Assembly (NCBI GenBank): GCA_033720975.1
Contig: JAWWBL010000007.1
Coordinates: 1-38,171 of the forward strand
Source of the DNA: JAWWBL01 sp033720975
GTDB taxonomy: Bacteria; Actinomycetota; Acidimicrobiia; Spongiisociales; ZC4RG35
Reading direction: 5' to 3'
DNA length: 38,171 bases
Numbering within the stretch: the first letter of the stretch is position 1; every line of letters starts with the position of its first letter. The notes beneath the pieces are model-generated. The model did no database searches and had not been told where the DNA came from. It saw only the letters and a program-made list of their open reading frames with translations. Shown piece after piece: positions 26,257 through 34,550 of this stretch. The position numbers and the translations under genes are program-made.

Positions 26257-27567
26257 CTATCCGTCGCCCGTGATAGTCGAACTCTCCGGAGGAGGGGAAA
26301 ATCCGACCACGCCCTCGGATTCGAGTCCCCGTGCGAAACCTATGAGCTGAGCCTCCGACCCCATTGGCCCTATCGCCTGGAGGGACGCCGGTGGAGAGCC
26401 GGATCGGGCCAACGGCATTGCAATGGCGGGATGAAGCGCTTGATTGACCAGAGCGGTGAAATAGGAGAGGACGGCCCGGTGATGACGCCCGCCGATCATC
26501 TCTTCGCCGATGGCCTTCCGTCGCGCCGGCACCGTCGGCGTCACCAGAAGGTCGACTCGTGTGAAGGCGTCGCCAAAGCGTTCCTTGATCATCAATCGCC
26601 AATCCGAGGCCTCCTTCTTCTGGGACTCGGTCACTCCCTCAGCTTCATCTAGCCGTCTTGCCACGTCCTCGCCGTACGGCTTGCCCGCAGCCCGGAACTC
26701 GCGATGGATGGCGGTGACCTCGTCCGCAATGGAATAAACCAAGTTGCGGTTGGGAATCGCGCCCTCGAGTCGAATAGGGACCACCCGGTGCCCCACGTCG
26801 GACAGGCTGGCGATGGTCGCTTCGAAAGCGTCGCCGATTTCGCTTTCCATCGGCGCCTCGTCGGTCCAGGGAGCCGGGACGCCGACCGTCATCGGACCCG
26901 GCTCGGGCTGAGGTGTGTCGTCTCCCGACATGGTGCGATAGGCGAGATCGATGCCGTCGACCGAGTTGGCGATGGGCCCGACCGTGTCCGCCGAAGGCAC
27001 TAGCGGGAAGACCCCGTCCAGGGGCACCCTGCCGTGTGTCACCTTCAACCCAAAAACGCCGCAGAGAGCTGCCGGAACGCGCACCGAGCCTCCGGTGTCG
27101 GTCCCTATCGCGATTGGTGTGATCCCTGCCGCGACGGCCGCCCCCGACCCGCCGGACGATCCTCCCGGAGAGGTGGACGGGTCCCATGGATTCCGCACCG
27201 GCCCGAAATGGGGGTTCTCCGAGGAGAACCCAAATGCCCACTCGTGGAGCCCGGTTCTCCCGATGATCGTCGCTCCAGCTCTCTCCAGCCGCGAAATGCA
27301 GGTGGCGGAGGTTGTCGCCTCCTCCCGGTAGAAGGCAGATCCGCATGTGGTGACCCTCCCCTCGTGGTCTATCAGGTCTTTGACGGCGATCGGCACGCCG
27401 GCCAGCGGCCCGGCATATCGGCCCGAGTTGATCAGGGCATCCACCTTCTCAGCAGCGGCAAGTGCCTCCCCATCCTCAACCAGGGTGAAGGCATTGATTC
27501 TGGGCTGGCTGGCGTGGGCGGACTGGAGGGCTTCCTGGGCCCTGCTGACGGCTGTCACGCCAAACAC
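26257..27567 (-). CDS. Amidase-signature family hydrolase
   Basis: The 436-residue enzyme has the complete amidase-signature Ser-cisSer-Lys triad. The Lys is in GVPIAVKDLIDHEG, the first Ser is in STSPGGSSGGSGAAVAAG and the nucleophile Ser is in IGTDTGGSVRVPAALCGVFG. Length (~440-480) is normal. It hydrolyses an amide bond; the substrate is not evident. GatA is less likely because no gatB or gatC is nearby. The start is GTG 27567, and a second GTG three codons in is possible. It follows the DUF3048 gene by 12 bases, so they are probably cotranscribed. Confidence 0.9.
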   Translation of the reverse strand: MFGVTAVSRAQEALQSAHASQPRINAFTLVEDGEALAAAEKVDALINSGRYAGPLAGVPIAVKDLIDHEGRVTTCGSAFYREEATTSATCISRLERAGATIIGRTGLHEWAFGFSSENPHFGPVRNPWDPSTSPGGSSGGSGAAVAAGITPIAIGTDTGGSVRVPAALCGVFGLKVTHGRVPLDGVFPLVPSADTVGPIANSVDGIDLAYRTMSGDDTPQPEPGPMTVGVPAPWTDEAPMESEIGDAFEATIASLSDVGHRVVPIRLEGAIPNRNLVYSIADEVTAIHREFRAAGKPYGEDVARRLDEAEGVTESQKKEASDWRLMIKERFGDAFTRVDLLVTPTVPARRKAIGEEMIGGRHHRAVLSYFTALVNQALHPAIAMPLARSGSPPASLQAIGPMGSEAQLIGFARGLESEGVVGFSPPPESSTITGDG

Positions 27568-27579
27568 ATCGCGACGCTA

Positions 27580-28656
27580 TCAGTCGCTGTAGGAGAGACC
27601 GGTGCTGGACGGAACGAGAGACACCCACACCTTTCCTGGCGGGACGTACAGGAGCTCGCCGTCGCCATCGGTGAGCAGGAACCAATCCGACTCGGAGGGG
27701 CGAGTCCAGGTCCCCTCCACCACCCGACCGTCGGCGAACACGAACGCCTTGCCGGTACCTGTCGTGCGAGATGCGGGAACCGGGCTTCCCGGACCCGAAG
27801 GGGTCGCCTGGTAGAGGTCCACGTAGAGCGCGACCAAGACGGGAACCGCGATTCTGCCGGTCTCTCCATCCTGCGCGCGCCACATCGAAGGCGTCTCCCA
27901 CGTGCTTCGCAGCCAGTGGCGCTGGCCCGGGTCCCAGAGCCAATTGACGATGTTGCTGCTGAAGTTGATTCGCACCGATGTCGCGGGCGGTGCGTATTCG
28001 GACATCGGACCGAACTCCCACAGAGGCTCGGCTGGCCCTGCATCCGGATACCCGAGCCGTTCCGCGCTCGCCCGGAGTCGCGTGGTGTCGGCGTAGAGGT
28101 TGTGAGGCGCCGAGCGAGCCGAGATGCGGAACAGGCCGTCGTGACTCTGGCCGAGAAGGTGGATGTCGCGGGTGGTGAAGAGCCCGTAGACCCAGTCCTG
28201 TGCACCGGAGATGGCAAACGTGGGCTCGTTGAGTGCTTGCAGAAGGGCTGCGTCGGTGGGCCTGCCCGATCTGACCGGGCCCAAGTAGTCGCTGTCACTT
28301 TCATGCCAGATGGTGATGAACCGCGTGATTCCCTCGACCATCATCTCGATGACCATGTCGGCGTCCTGAATGCCCGACTGCGGCCGGGCTCTGCTGTGGT
28401 TGTCGATCTTGACGGCGAGGATCCTTCGATCCAGGAGGGTGGGGTCGTCGACCTCCATTCCATTTATGCGGGAGACCGATCCAGTGGACGTCGGTGTCGT
28501 GCGGGCGACGGGGAGCGTGGTGCTGGAAGTGCTTGAGGAGGCGAGGGTTGTGGTCGGGTCGGGGGCAGCGGCAGTCGTTGGGCTGGTCACCGGCTGGGTG
28601 TTGCATGCGGTGAGGATGAGGCCGGCCGTGGCGAGGCCGGCAAGGGCGAGGCGCAT
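27580..28656 (-). CDS. DUF3048-domain lipoprotein (YerB-like)
   Basis: The 358-residue secreted lipoprotein has signal peptide RLALAGLATAGLILTAC with the lipobox Cys, then a Thr/Ser/Ala-rich linker to about residue 60. The DUF3048 domain follows: RRILAVKIDNHSRARPQSGI, QDADMVIEMMVEGITRFITI, YLGPVRSGRPTDAALLQAL and GKVWVSLVP at the end. The family is extracytoplasmic and of unknown function. ATG 28656 is preferred for the compact signal peptide; a GTG at 28665 would add three residues. Confidence 0.87.
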   Translation of the reverse strand: MRLALAGLATAGLILTACNTQPVTSPTTAAAPDPTTTLASSSTSSTTLPVARTTPTSTGSVSRINGMEVDDPTLLDRRILAVKIDNHSRARPQSGIQDADMVIEMMVEGITRFITIWHESDSDYLGPVRSGRPTDAALLQALNEPTFAISGAQDWVYGLFTTRDIHLLGQSHDGLFRISARSAPHNLYADTTRLRASAERLGYPDAGPAEPLWEFGPMSEYAPPATSVRINFSSNIVNWLWDPGQRHWLRSTWETPSMWRAQDGETGRIAVPVLVALYVDLYQATPSGPGSPVPASRTTGTGKAFVFADGRVVEGTWTRPSESDWFLLTDGDGELLYVPPGKVWVSLVPSSTGLSYSD

Positions 28657-28694
28657 CGCCGGCACTGTAATTTTGCGAGCGGGTTAGTTGACCT

Positions 28695-29102
28695 TCACCG
28701 TCTGTCCGCCAGGACCCCACCGGTGACACCCAAGTCGGGCATCGCTGAAGCGGGTTGATCCAGGGCGATGGCGAGCTCGATACCGTCTGGGCTCGCTTTG
28801 AGCACATAGATCGCATCGATGTTTATCCCGGCGTCTGCGATCGATCTGGTCAGCCTTGCCAGCTCACCCGGCCGATGAGGTAGCTCGGCTGTTAGGACTG
28901 CGTTCTCCTCGTGGTGGAGGTCAGCCTCGGTGAGAACTCTCCGCGCGGTAACCGCATCGTCGACGATCAGCCGAACGGTCCCGTCGCCATCGTGCCCGTA
29001 TGCGGCTAGCGCTTCGATGTTGACTCCGAACGTCGCGAGAGCCTCGGTGAGAGTTGCGAGCCTCCCCGGTCGGTTCTCCATGCGCACTACGAACTCAGTC
29101 AT
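28695..29102 (-). CDS. Tandem ACT-domain protein
   Basis: The 135-residue protein has two ACT domains. The first is at about residues 3-65 (FVVRMENRPGRLATLTEALA, then FGVNIEALAAYG). The second is at about 70-130 (LTAELPHRPGELARLTRSIA, then DAGINIDAIYVLK). ACT domains bind amino acids or other small molecules at their interface. Stand-alone pairs usually have regulatory roles, but none is indicated here. ATG start at 29102; 29 bases upstream of the DUF3048 gene on the same strand. Confidence 0.85.
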   Translation of the reverse strand: MTEFVVRMENRPGRLATLTEALATFGVNIEALAAYGHDGDGTVRLIVDDAVTARRVLTEADLHHEENAVLTAELPHRPGELARLTRSIADAGINIDAIYVLKASPDGIELAIALDQPASAMPDLGVTGGVLADRR

Positions 29103-29153
29103 GAGATCCTGACTCTACGCACTCTGCGGTGGCCCGCGCGCAAGAAAGCACCT

Positions 29154-30059
29154 TCAGTTGCCAGCCTTCTCCCTCAGGTAGGCGTGCCACAGCAGCCGCG
29201 CAGCGACCGCCCTCACCGGCCGCCATGGCTCGGCCATGATCTCCAACTCCTCGGGGTGAGGCGGCGTGGAGAGCCCGAGCGCCCGGCTCGCGCCGACTTG
29301 AAGGGCACGGTCACCAATCGGGAAGACATCGGTGTGGCCGAGCGCCACGAGTAGGTAGACGTCCGCGGTCCAGGCGCCGATGCCGTGGATCTTCATCAGC
29401 TCGGCGCGCGCCTCGGTCGGTGGGAGCTGGGAGATGTGGTCGAGATCGAGTCGGCCCTCGATGATGGCCCCGGCCAGCCCGATCAGGTATCCGGCTTTCT
29501 GGCGGGTGATTCCGGCAGCCCTGATGGCGTCCGTTCCCATTGCGTCCACTGACTCAGGGCTTGGCTCCCCTACTGCATCCACGAGACGTCGGTAGGCGGC
29601 GGCGCCCGATTGGAGAGAGACTTGCTGCTCGAGGATCACCCTCACCAGCGTGGGGAAACCGGCCGTCCGTGTCCAGAACTCCGGAATGCCGTGTTGGGAC
29701 AAAAGAGATGCCAGGTCCTCGTCCTCAGCGACCAAGAGCTCACAAGCCTCACGGAACGTCGCCTCGTCGAGTCGTGAGACGACAGCGAGAAGCGATGACG
29801 CTGGGACCGGTCCGAGGGAACTGGAGTCGATGGTTGGCTCCGTTTGGTTGTCGGAGGCCACCCAGGCCTGACCCGGACCCAACTCGTGGGGCGGCTCGAC
29901 CCGCCGCTTGATCAGCCAGAACCCCTCGCGCCGGGGATGTTCGAAGACGACGAGTTCCCCGATCCCTGCCTGCCGGGCGTCGCTTGCGACGACCTCTGCG
30001 CCGGGCGCCAGGGTGGGGAGCATCGAATGCTCGGTGACGCGGAACCGCCTCATTGACAT
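29154..30059 (-). CDS. Fusion: nickel-SOD maturation protease (S26/S24-like) + AlkA-type DNA glycosylase
   Basis: The single frame encodes 301 residues. Residues 1-97 match the NiSOD maturation protease (SodX) layout: RFRVTEHSMLPTLAPG with candidate nucleophile Ser12, WLIKRRV with candidate general base Lys51, and ASDNQTEPTIDSSSLGPVPA. Residues ~98-301 are an HhH-GPD DNA glycosylase like AlkA. It has TLVRVILEQQVSLQSG, helix-hairpin-helix KIHGIGAWTADVYLL (223-237) and FPIGDRAL with catalytic Asp250. No ATG, GTG or TTG codon occurs at the junction, so separate translation of the glycosylase is unlikely. It is divergent from sodN, 51 bases apart, which fits the protease role. The start is ATG 30059 or ATG 30053; a longer frame would run into sodN. 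Confidence 0.88.
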   Translation of the reverse strand: MSMRRFRVTEHSMLPTLAPGAEVVASDARQAGIGELVVFEHPRREGFWLIKRRVEPPHELGPGQAWVASDNQTEPTIDSSSLGPVPASSLLAVVSRLDEATFREACELLVAEDEDLASLLSQHGIPEFWTRTAGFPTLVRVILEQQVSLQSGAAAYRRLVDAVGEPSPESVDAMGTDAIRAAGITRQKAGYLIGLAGAIIEGRLDLDHISQLPPTEARAELMKIHGIGAWTADVYLLVALGHTDVFPIGDRALQVGASRALGLSTPPHPEELEIMAEPWRPVRAVAARLLWHAYLREKAGN

Positions 30060-30079
30060 GCGCGGCCGGGGAGTATGGT
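30053..30079 (+). promoter_or_regulatory. Possible sodN promoter
   Basis: TTGACA (30053-30058) and TATGGT (30074-30079) resemble sigma-70 -35 and -10 boxes upstream of sodN, but the 15-base spacer is short. The -35 box overlaps the start codons of the divergent protease-glycosylase gene. That would couple expression of the two if the site is real. Confidence 0.4.
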
Positions 30080-30110
30080 CTGGGTGTTCAGACGTGCAAG
30101 AAGGAGCCAC

Positions 30111-30518
30111 ATGAGAAAAGTCACGATCGCCCATGCACATTGCGACCTCTATTGCGGTGTCTACGACCCGGCGCAAGCGAAGATCGAGGCACTCTCGGTG
30201 ATGAAGATCGCGCAGAAGTATCAGGAGTCAGATGACGAGGTCTTCAGGGCTCGCGCTCTCCAACTCAAAGAGGAGAGGGCCGAGGATGTCAAACACCACC
30301 TGATGGTGCTCTGGGCCGACTTCTTCACCGCCGAGCACCGTGCGGAGTTCCCTGATCTCGATGATCTGTTTTGGAAGGCGATCCATCAGGCAGGCGATGC
30401 CAAGAAGTCTGCAGACCCCGCCGACGGCGAGAAGCTGGTTCAACTCATCGACGAGATCGCCGTGATCTTCTGGAAGACGGAGAAAGCTAAGGGGATGGGG
30501 GTCTACCCGCCGGCCTAG
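30111..30518 (+). CDS. sodN: Nickel superoxide dismutase, variant active site
   Basis: This 135-residue precursor dismutates superoxide with a nickel hook. After a 9-residue leader (MRKVTIAHA) the mature protein begins HCDLYCGVYDPAQA. His1, Cys2, Cys6 and Tyr9, which ligate or line the Ni site, are present. Two canonical residues differ: position 5 is Tyr instead of the cis-Pro, and position 62 is Phe (LWADFF) instead of Tyr (WSDYF in Streptomyces). The helical body and the end IFWKTEKAK match the family. ATG 30111 has AAGGAG at 30101-30106. The maturation protease is encoded divergently next door. The 3' end overlaps the convergent PGPGW gene by 32 bases. Confidence 0.95.
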   Translation: MRKVTIAHAHCDLYCGVYDPAQAKIEALSVMKIAQKYQESDDEVFRARALQLKEERAEDVKHHLMVLWADFFTAEHRAEFPDLDDLFWKAIHQAGDAKKSADPADGEKLVQLIDEIAVIFWKTEKAKGMGVYPPA

Positions 30519-30723
30519 GCTCGGTGCCGGTCTCCTCCGGCTCACGGTCTATCCCGACGCCCGCTGACAAGCGCCGCTTGAGGCGGTCTGCCCACTTGAC
30601 CTCTTTGGCCAGGAGAGCCAAGCCTGCGATGATCGTCACGATGCCCGGTCCGGGCAGGAAGAGCATCAGCGTTCCGGCCGCCAGAAGGCCAAACCCGGCC
30701 ACTATCCGAGCTATGCGGGTCAT
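30487..30723 (-). CDS. Small PGPGW-family membrane protein
   Basis: The 78-residue protein has a hydrophobic hairpin: IVAGFGLLAAGTLMLFLPGP then GIVTIIAGLALLAKEV. The central LPGPG turn is the mark of the PGPGW (TIGR02611-like) putative transmembrane family. A basic stretch WADRLKRRL and a Pro/Arg-rich tail follow. Function unknown. It converges on sodN with a 32-base overlap of the 3' ends, so the tail coding could be constrained by sodN. Confidence 0.78.
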   Translation of the reverse strand: MTRIARIVAGFGLLAAGTLMLFLPGPGIVTIIAGLALLAKEVKWADRLKRRLSAGVGIDREPEETGTEPRPAGRPPSP

Positions 30724-30801
30724 TGTCTCAACCTAGGCAGACACAACGCCCTGGGCAATAGGTGGGTTCCCCTCCGCCACCCTTGCCCGATACGGGGCGG
30801 G

Positions 30802-32439
30802 TCAGGGTCCGAGCGTGTCCTCGTCGAGCTTGTCGAAGAGAGGGATCACTTCCCCCAGGACAGTCCCACCCGGGACCGCCACAGGCTCCCAGCCCGTCGC
30901 CTCACCGCCCATCCCGAGCATGCTGCCGATCCGACGGGACGAGAACGGCAGATAAGGGCTGAGGGCCACTCTTATCGCAGAGATGGCCTGGATCGCCGTC
31001 CATAGGATGGTTGCCCCCCTGGACCGGTCGTCCTTGATCGCATTCCAGGGCTCGGTGGCGTTCAGATAGGCGTTGACGACCCCGGCCGCATCCATCGCCT
31101 CTCGCAGCCCGGCCCTGAGCTCGACACTCTCGATGTGAACGGCGACGGTTTCCAGTGTCTTTTCGCCCAGATCGAGGACGGCTTGGTCTTCCCCGGTGAG
31201 CACCCCAGGCTCCGGCACCTTGCCATCGAAGTTGCGCGCACTCATCGAGAGGACCCGGTTGACCAGGTTGCCCCAGGTGGATACGAGCTCCTCGTTGACG
31301 CGACGCATGATCTCGTCGTCGCTCAGGTCGGTGTCGTTGGTCTCAGGGAGCACCGAAGCGATCGCGTATCTGATGGCATCGGGTTGAAGCCTCTCGGCGT
31401 ACCACCCGATCGAGTTGCCCACACCCTTCGACTTGGACGCTTTTGCTCCCTTGAAGGTGATGTACTGGTTCGCCGGCACGTCGGTTGGAAGGTCCAGACC
31501 GCCCCGCCCGAGCAGCATCGCCGGCCAGATGACGGTGTGAAACGGGATGTTGTCCTTGCCCACGAAGTAATAGGACTCGGCTTCGGGGTTCTTCCACCAC
31601 TGTTCCCACTGGTCAGGGTCCTCGGTTCCCGACGCCCACTCCATGGAAGCCGAGAGGTACCCGATGACGGCGTCGAACCACACGTAGATCTTCTTTCCGG
31701 GCCCGATGTCGTCGACAGGTATGTCAACGCCCCAGTCGATGTCTCTGGTGATCGCTCGTTCCGGCATGTCTTCGATCATCGCCAGGGCCCAGTTCTTGAC
31801 GTGTTTGCGCCAACGGGTCTGGCCGGAGATCCAGCCGTGTAGCCGGTCGGCAAAGGCCGGTAGGTCGAGGAAGAAATGCTCGGTCTCACGCCGCTCGGGT
31901 GTCGCACCGGACAGCTTCGAGCGGGGGTCGATGAGGTCTATGGCGTCCAGCGTCCGCCCGCAGTTGTCGCACTGGTCTCCTCGTGCCTCTCCGTACCCGC
32001 AGTGCGGGCAGGTTCCCTCGACGTAGCGGTCGGGGAGGAAGCGACCGGCCGAGGGGTCGTAGAACTGCTCTGTTACGCGCCGTTTGAGATACCCCTTCTC
32101 GAGCAATTGGAGAAAGAAGTCCTGAGTGACCGAGTGGTGGTTGTCGGTCATCGTCGTCGTGAACAGATCGAACGAGATTCCGAGGCTCTCCCAATAACCG
32201 AGTATCTCCGGGTGATACCTGTCGACCACCTCCCTTGGAGATATCCCCAGTTCGTCGGCCTTTACCGTGATCGGGGTCCCATTGGCATCCGAGCCCGACA
32301 CCATGAGGACGTCATTGCCGGCGATGCGGTGATAGCGGGCGAATATGTCCGCGGGCAGGTAGGCGCCGCCGAGATGTCCTAGATGTAATGACCCCGATGC
32401 GTAGGGCCATGCCACGGCAACAAGGATCTTCCGACTCAT
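30802..32439 (-). CDS. metG: Methionine--tRNA ligase (EC 6.1.1.10)
   Basis: The 545-residue class I aminoacyl-tRNA synthetase charges tRNA-Met. The HIGH box reads HLGH in AWPYASGSLHLGHLGGAYLP. The connective peptide has a four-Cys zinc knuckle (CPHCGYGEARGDQCDNC), as in the E. coli-like MetRS class. The catalytic loop reads FKGAKASKSKGVGNS, so KMSKS is KASKS with Met replaced by Ala. There is no C-terminal tRNA-binding EMAP domain. ATG 32439. The gene is complete, and no second metG is in the window. Confidence 0.96.
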   Translation of the reverse strand: MSRKILVAVAWPYASGSLHLGHLGGAYLPADIFARYHRIAGNDVLMVSGSDANGTPITVKADELGISPREVVDRYHPEILGYWESLGISFDLFTTTMTDNHHSVTQDFFLQLLEKGYLKRRVTEQFYDPSAGRFLPDRYVEGTCPHCGYGEARGDQCDNCGRTLDAIDLIDPRSKLSGATPERRETEHFFLDLPAFADRLHGWISGQTRWRKHVKNWALAMIEDMPERAITRDIDWGVDIPVDDIGPGKKIYVWFDAVIGYLSASMEWASGTEDPDQWEQWWKNPEAESYYFVGKDNIPFHTVIWPAMLLGRGGLDLPTDVPANQYITFKGAKASKSKGVGNSIGWYAERLQPDAIRYAIASVLPETNDTDLSDDEIMRRVNEELVSTWGNLVNRVLSMSARNFDGKVPEPGVLTGEDQAVLDLGEKTLETVAVHIESVELRAGLREAMDAAGVVNAYLNATEPWNAIKDDRSRGATILWTAIQAISAIRVALSPYLPFSSRRIGSMLGMGGEATGWEPVAVPGGTVLGEVIPLFDKLDEDTLGP

Positions 32440-32450
32440 CGGACCGCAGG

Positions 32451-32456
32451 GTATAA
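32451..32456 (-). promoter_or_regulatory. Possible metG -10 element
   Basis: On the coding strand TTATAC lies 11 bases before the metG ATG, which would give a very short leader. No convincing -35 box is seen, so this is tentative. Confidence 0.3.
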
Positions 32457-32511
32457 GCGTCGCGTCAGATTCCGGGTCCGATATTCCATCCTGAACCGAC
32501 GTGAGCCCGTC

Positions 32512-33450
32512 TCAGCGCGATGTGGCGATGCCCGGCGCCGGCACATGCTGGGTAGACCTCTCGGCGAGGACCACCCCGGCGATTATCAAGGTGGCTCCCG
32601 CAATGATCTCGAGGGTGAGAGTCTCGCCCAGGAAGACGACGGCGAGTGTCACTGCCACCACGGGAACCGTGTAGCCGGTCAACGCCAGCCGTGAGGCCGG
32701 GTTCACCCCGGCGGCTACGAGGAAGGCCGCAAAGGCCATCGTGGTGCCTATCACGCCGACACCGGCTAGTAGCAGCCAACTCGCCGCCGAGATCTCCCCG
32801 ATGTCGGTTCGGGCGAGGAACGGCGTCAAGGCGAACACAAAGGCCGTGTTCACGGTGAACTGAGGGAGCACCAGATCGTCCGGAGGCACCTCCATGGCGA
32901 ACCTCCGGGTCAGGGCCCCGCCAACACCAGCCATGACCACACCGGCCGTGCTGAACAAGACCCCTCTCCAGAGATTGTCGACACCTTCAACAGTCTCCCC
33001 TCCGACTCCGACGAGGAGTGCCGAGCCGGCGAGCGCGATGAGCAACCCTGGAAGTGAACGCGCTTGGAATCTCTCGTCATCGACGAGGAAGTGAGCCGCT
33101 GCGATCGTCGAGAGTGGGATGAGGGCGATCAGCAACCCGCCGAGGCTGACCGGCAGGTCTTCCAGGGCAAGGGTCATCAGCGTCATTGGGACTGCCATGC
33201 CAACGACACCGAGTATCCCGCCGCGCTTCCAGGCAGCGGCATTTCGCGTCCTGAACCGACCCCAGGCAACCATGACGACCACGAGGGTGAGCATGGCGAA
33301 CACCATCCTCAAGGGCACCAGTGTGAATGTGTCCACCCCGTTGAGGATCACGGCTCGCGACAGCACCGCGGAAGCACCCCAGCCGAGGGTGGCGACAACA
33401 AGGGGGGTCCAAGGGCTCACGAAAGCGGCAAGGTAACGGCGTGTCTCCAT
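32512..33450 (-). CDS. EamA/DMT-superfamily transporter
   Basis: The 312-residue integral membrane protein has about ten hydrophobic segments arranged as two EamA repeats. The first starts at VATLGWGASAVLSRAVIL and includes SLGGLLIALIPLSTIAAAHF. The second includes SWLLLAGVGVIGTTMAFAAF and AVVFLGETLTLEIIAGATLI, the typical final-helix block. Such proteins move metabolites or drugs; no substrate is indicated. The ATG is at 33450, 31 bases from the divergent lipoprotein start. Confidence 0.87.
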   Translation of the reverse strand: METRRYLAAFVSPWTPLVVATLGWGASAVLSRAVILNGVDTFTLVPLRMVFAMLTLVVVMVAWGRFRTRNAAAWKRGGILGVVGMAVPMTLMTLALEDLPVSLGGLLIALIPLSTIAAAHFLVDDERFQARSLPGLLIALAGSALLVGVGGETVEGVDNLWRGVLFSTAGVVMAGVGGALTRRFAMEVPPDDLVLPQFTVNTAFVFALTPFLARTDIGEISAASWLLLAGVGVIGTTMAFAAFLVAAGVNPASRLALTGYTVPVVAVTLAVVFLGETLTLEIIAGATLIIAGVVLAERSTQHVPAPGIATSR

Positions 33451-33468
33451 ATAGGCGGGCGCTTTGCC

Positions 33469-33474
33469 GATAAT
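33469..33474 (+). promoter_or_regulatory. Possible -10 element of the lipoprotein gene, consistent with a leaderless mRNA
   Basis: GATAAT ends 7 bases before ATG 33482, the distance expected if transcription starts at the start codon. No Shine-Dalgarno site is present between them. No clear -35 box was found. Confidence 0.4.
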
Positions 33475-33481
33475 TCATGGA

Positions 33482-34543
33482 ATGACATCCCGAACCACCG
33501 GCGCCCTTTTGGCGTTCGTTCTTTCCCTGGGCGCTTGCAACGGTGCCGCTGGGGAGGAGTCGACCACTACGACAACGCCTCCGCCGCCCCCCACGACTGC
33601 AGCCGCCTCTGAGGCAGTCCTCCTCGCCTATTCACTCGAGGCGGGCACCACCCTCACCTACGACATCGAGTTCGAGATCGATCTGGAAATGGTGGTCACG
33701 GGTGACGCCGCTTCACTGACCGAAGGGGAAGAGCTGCCCGGCGTCTTGGACGTGACGATGTCTGGGGAGACGACGCTCGTCTACGAGATCAAGGAAGGGC
33801 CCGAAGCAGGCACGTTCGAGATCACCATCACCGGGGACCTCACCGCGTTTGAAGTGACCGGTACCGCGGATGGTGAGCCAGTCGAAGAAGAGACGCTGCC
33901 CGAGCTCGTCGAGATGGACCCGCTCGAGGTGAATGTCGTTGTGGACGAGCAAGGCCGGGTGGTCGACGACTTCGATCCGGGAGTGGGGCTCATGAGCGGC
34001 AGCATCGGGGCCTTTCTCCCCGGCCAGGGAAGCGACCTCGCCAGGTTCGTCGGTCCACCGATGTCCGACAGCGAGGTGAAGGTCGGGTCAACCTGGTCCG
34101 AGACGGTCGAGACTCAGCTCTTCCTGGGCGATCCGATAGTCACCACTATCGAGAGCGAGGTCACCGACATCACTGGGGACGGGATCTTTTTGATCGAGAC
34201 GACGACTGTTGTCTCTGAGACATCCTTCGACATGGGGACGCTGCTCATCGAGATGTTCGAAGCATTCATCCCCGAGGAAGCCAGCGAAGAGGAGCTTGCC
34301 GAACTCGAGTCCCTCAAGGAAGAGCTGAGGCTTCTCTTCTCATTCGACGAAGCCACGGACGTCATGACGACGAGGTTTGACCCCCGCCTTGGCCTTGCCA
34401 TTGAGGCGACGTCGGAGGGTGCGACGCATCTGTCGATGGATGTGAACATGCCAGACGAGACGACTGGAGAGATGGTCGCCTTCAGTCTCGAGATGGACGC
34501 ATTTCAGACAGTCGGCTATCGGCTAGTCGATCCGCCCGGATAG
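33482..34543 (+). CDS. Secreted lipoprotein of unknown function
   Basis: The 353-residue protein has a signal peptide TGALLAFVLSLGAC with lipobox Cys, then a Thr/Pro linker (STTTTTPPPPPTTAA). The body is acidic and strand-rich, with alternating segments such as TLTYDIEFEIDLEMVVTG and TTLVYEIKEGPEAGTFEITI. Strong Asp/Glu content suggests an extracellular beta-rich domain. I do not recognise a family. ATG 33482 gives a compact signal peptide; an upstream in-frame TTG at 33464 is less plausible. It ends 7 bases from the convergent helix-turn-helix gene. Confidence 0.72.
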   Translation: MTSRTTGALLAFVLSLGACNGAAGEESTTTTTPPPPPTTAAASEAVLLAYSLEAGTTLTYDIEFEIDLEMVVTGDAASLTEGEELPGVLDVTMSGETTLVYEIKEGPEAGTFEITITGDLTAFEVTGTADGEPVEEETLPELVEMDPLEVNVVVDEQGRVVDDFDPGVGLMSGSIGAFLPGQGSDLARFVGPPMSDSEVKVGSTWSETVETQLFLGDPIVTTIESEVTDITGDGIFLIETTTVVSETSFDMGTLLIEMFEAFIPEEASEEELAELESLKEELRLLFSFDEATDVMTTRFDPRLGLAIEATSEGATHLSMDVNMPDETTGEMVAFSLEMDAFQTVGYRLVDPPG

Positions 34544-34550
34544 CAGACGT

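Noticed and set aside
27034..28536. A 500-codon open frame on the plus strand
   Set aside because: It lies antisense to the amidase and DUF3048 genes, which have clear family motifs; its own translation is Arg/Gly/His-rich without motifs.
30091..30110. Possible Nur (nickel regulator) box before sodN
   Set aside because: Only one half-site-like TGCAA is present; no matching inverted half at the right spacing.
29154..30176. Longer N-terminus for the protease-glycosylase fusion, starting at 30176
   Set aside because: The extra residues have no protease homology and would overlap the sodN coding sequence; the protease fold starts at MSMRRFRV (30059).
30783..30801. Possible terminator after metG (GCCCG..CGGGGC)
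   Set aside because: The stem is short with a mismatch and abuts the stop codon, with no T-run, so it is too weak to annotate.
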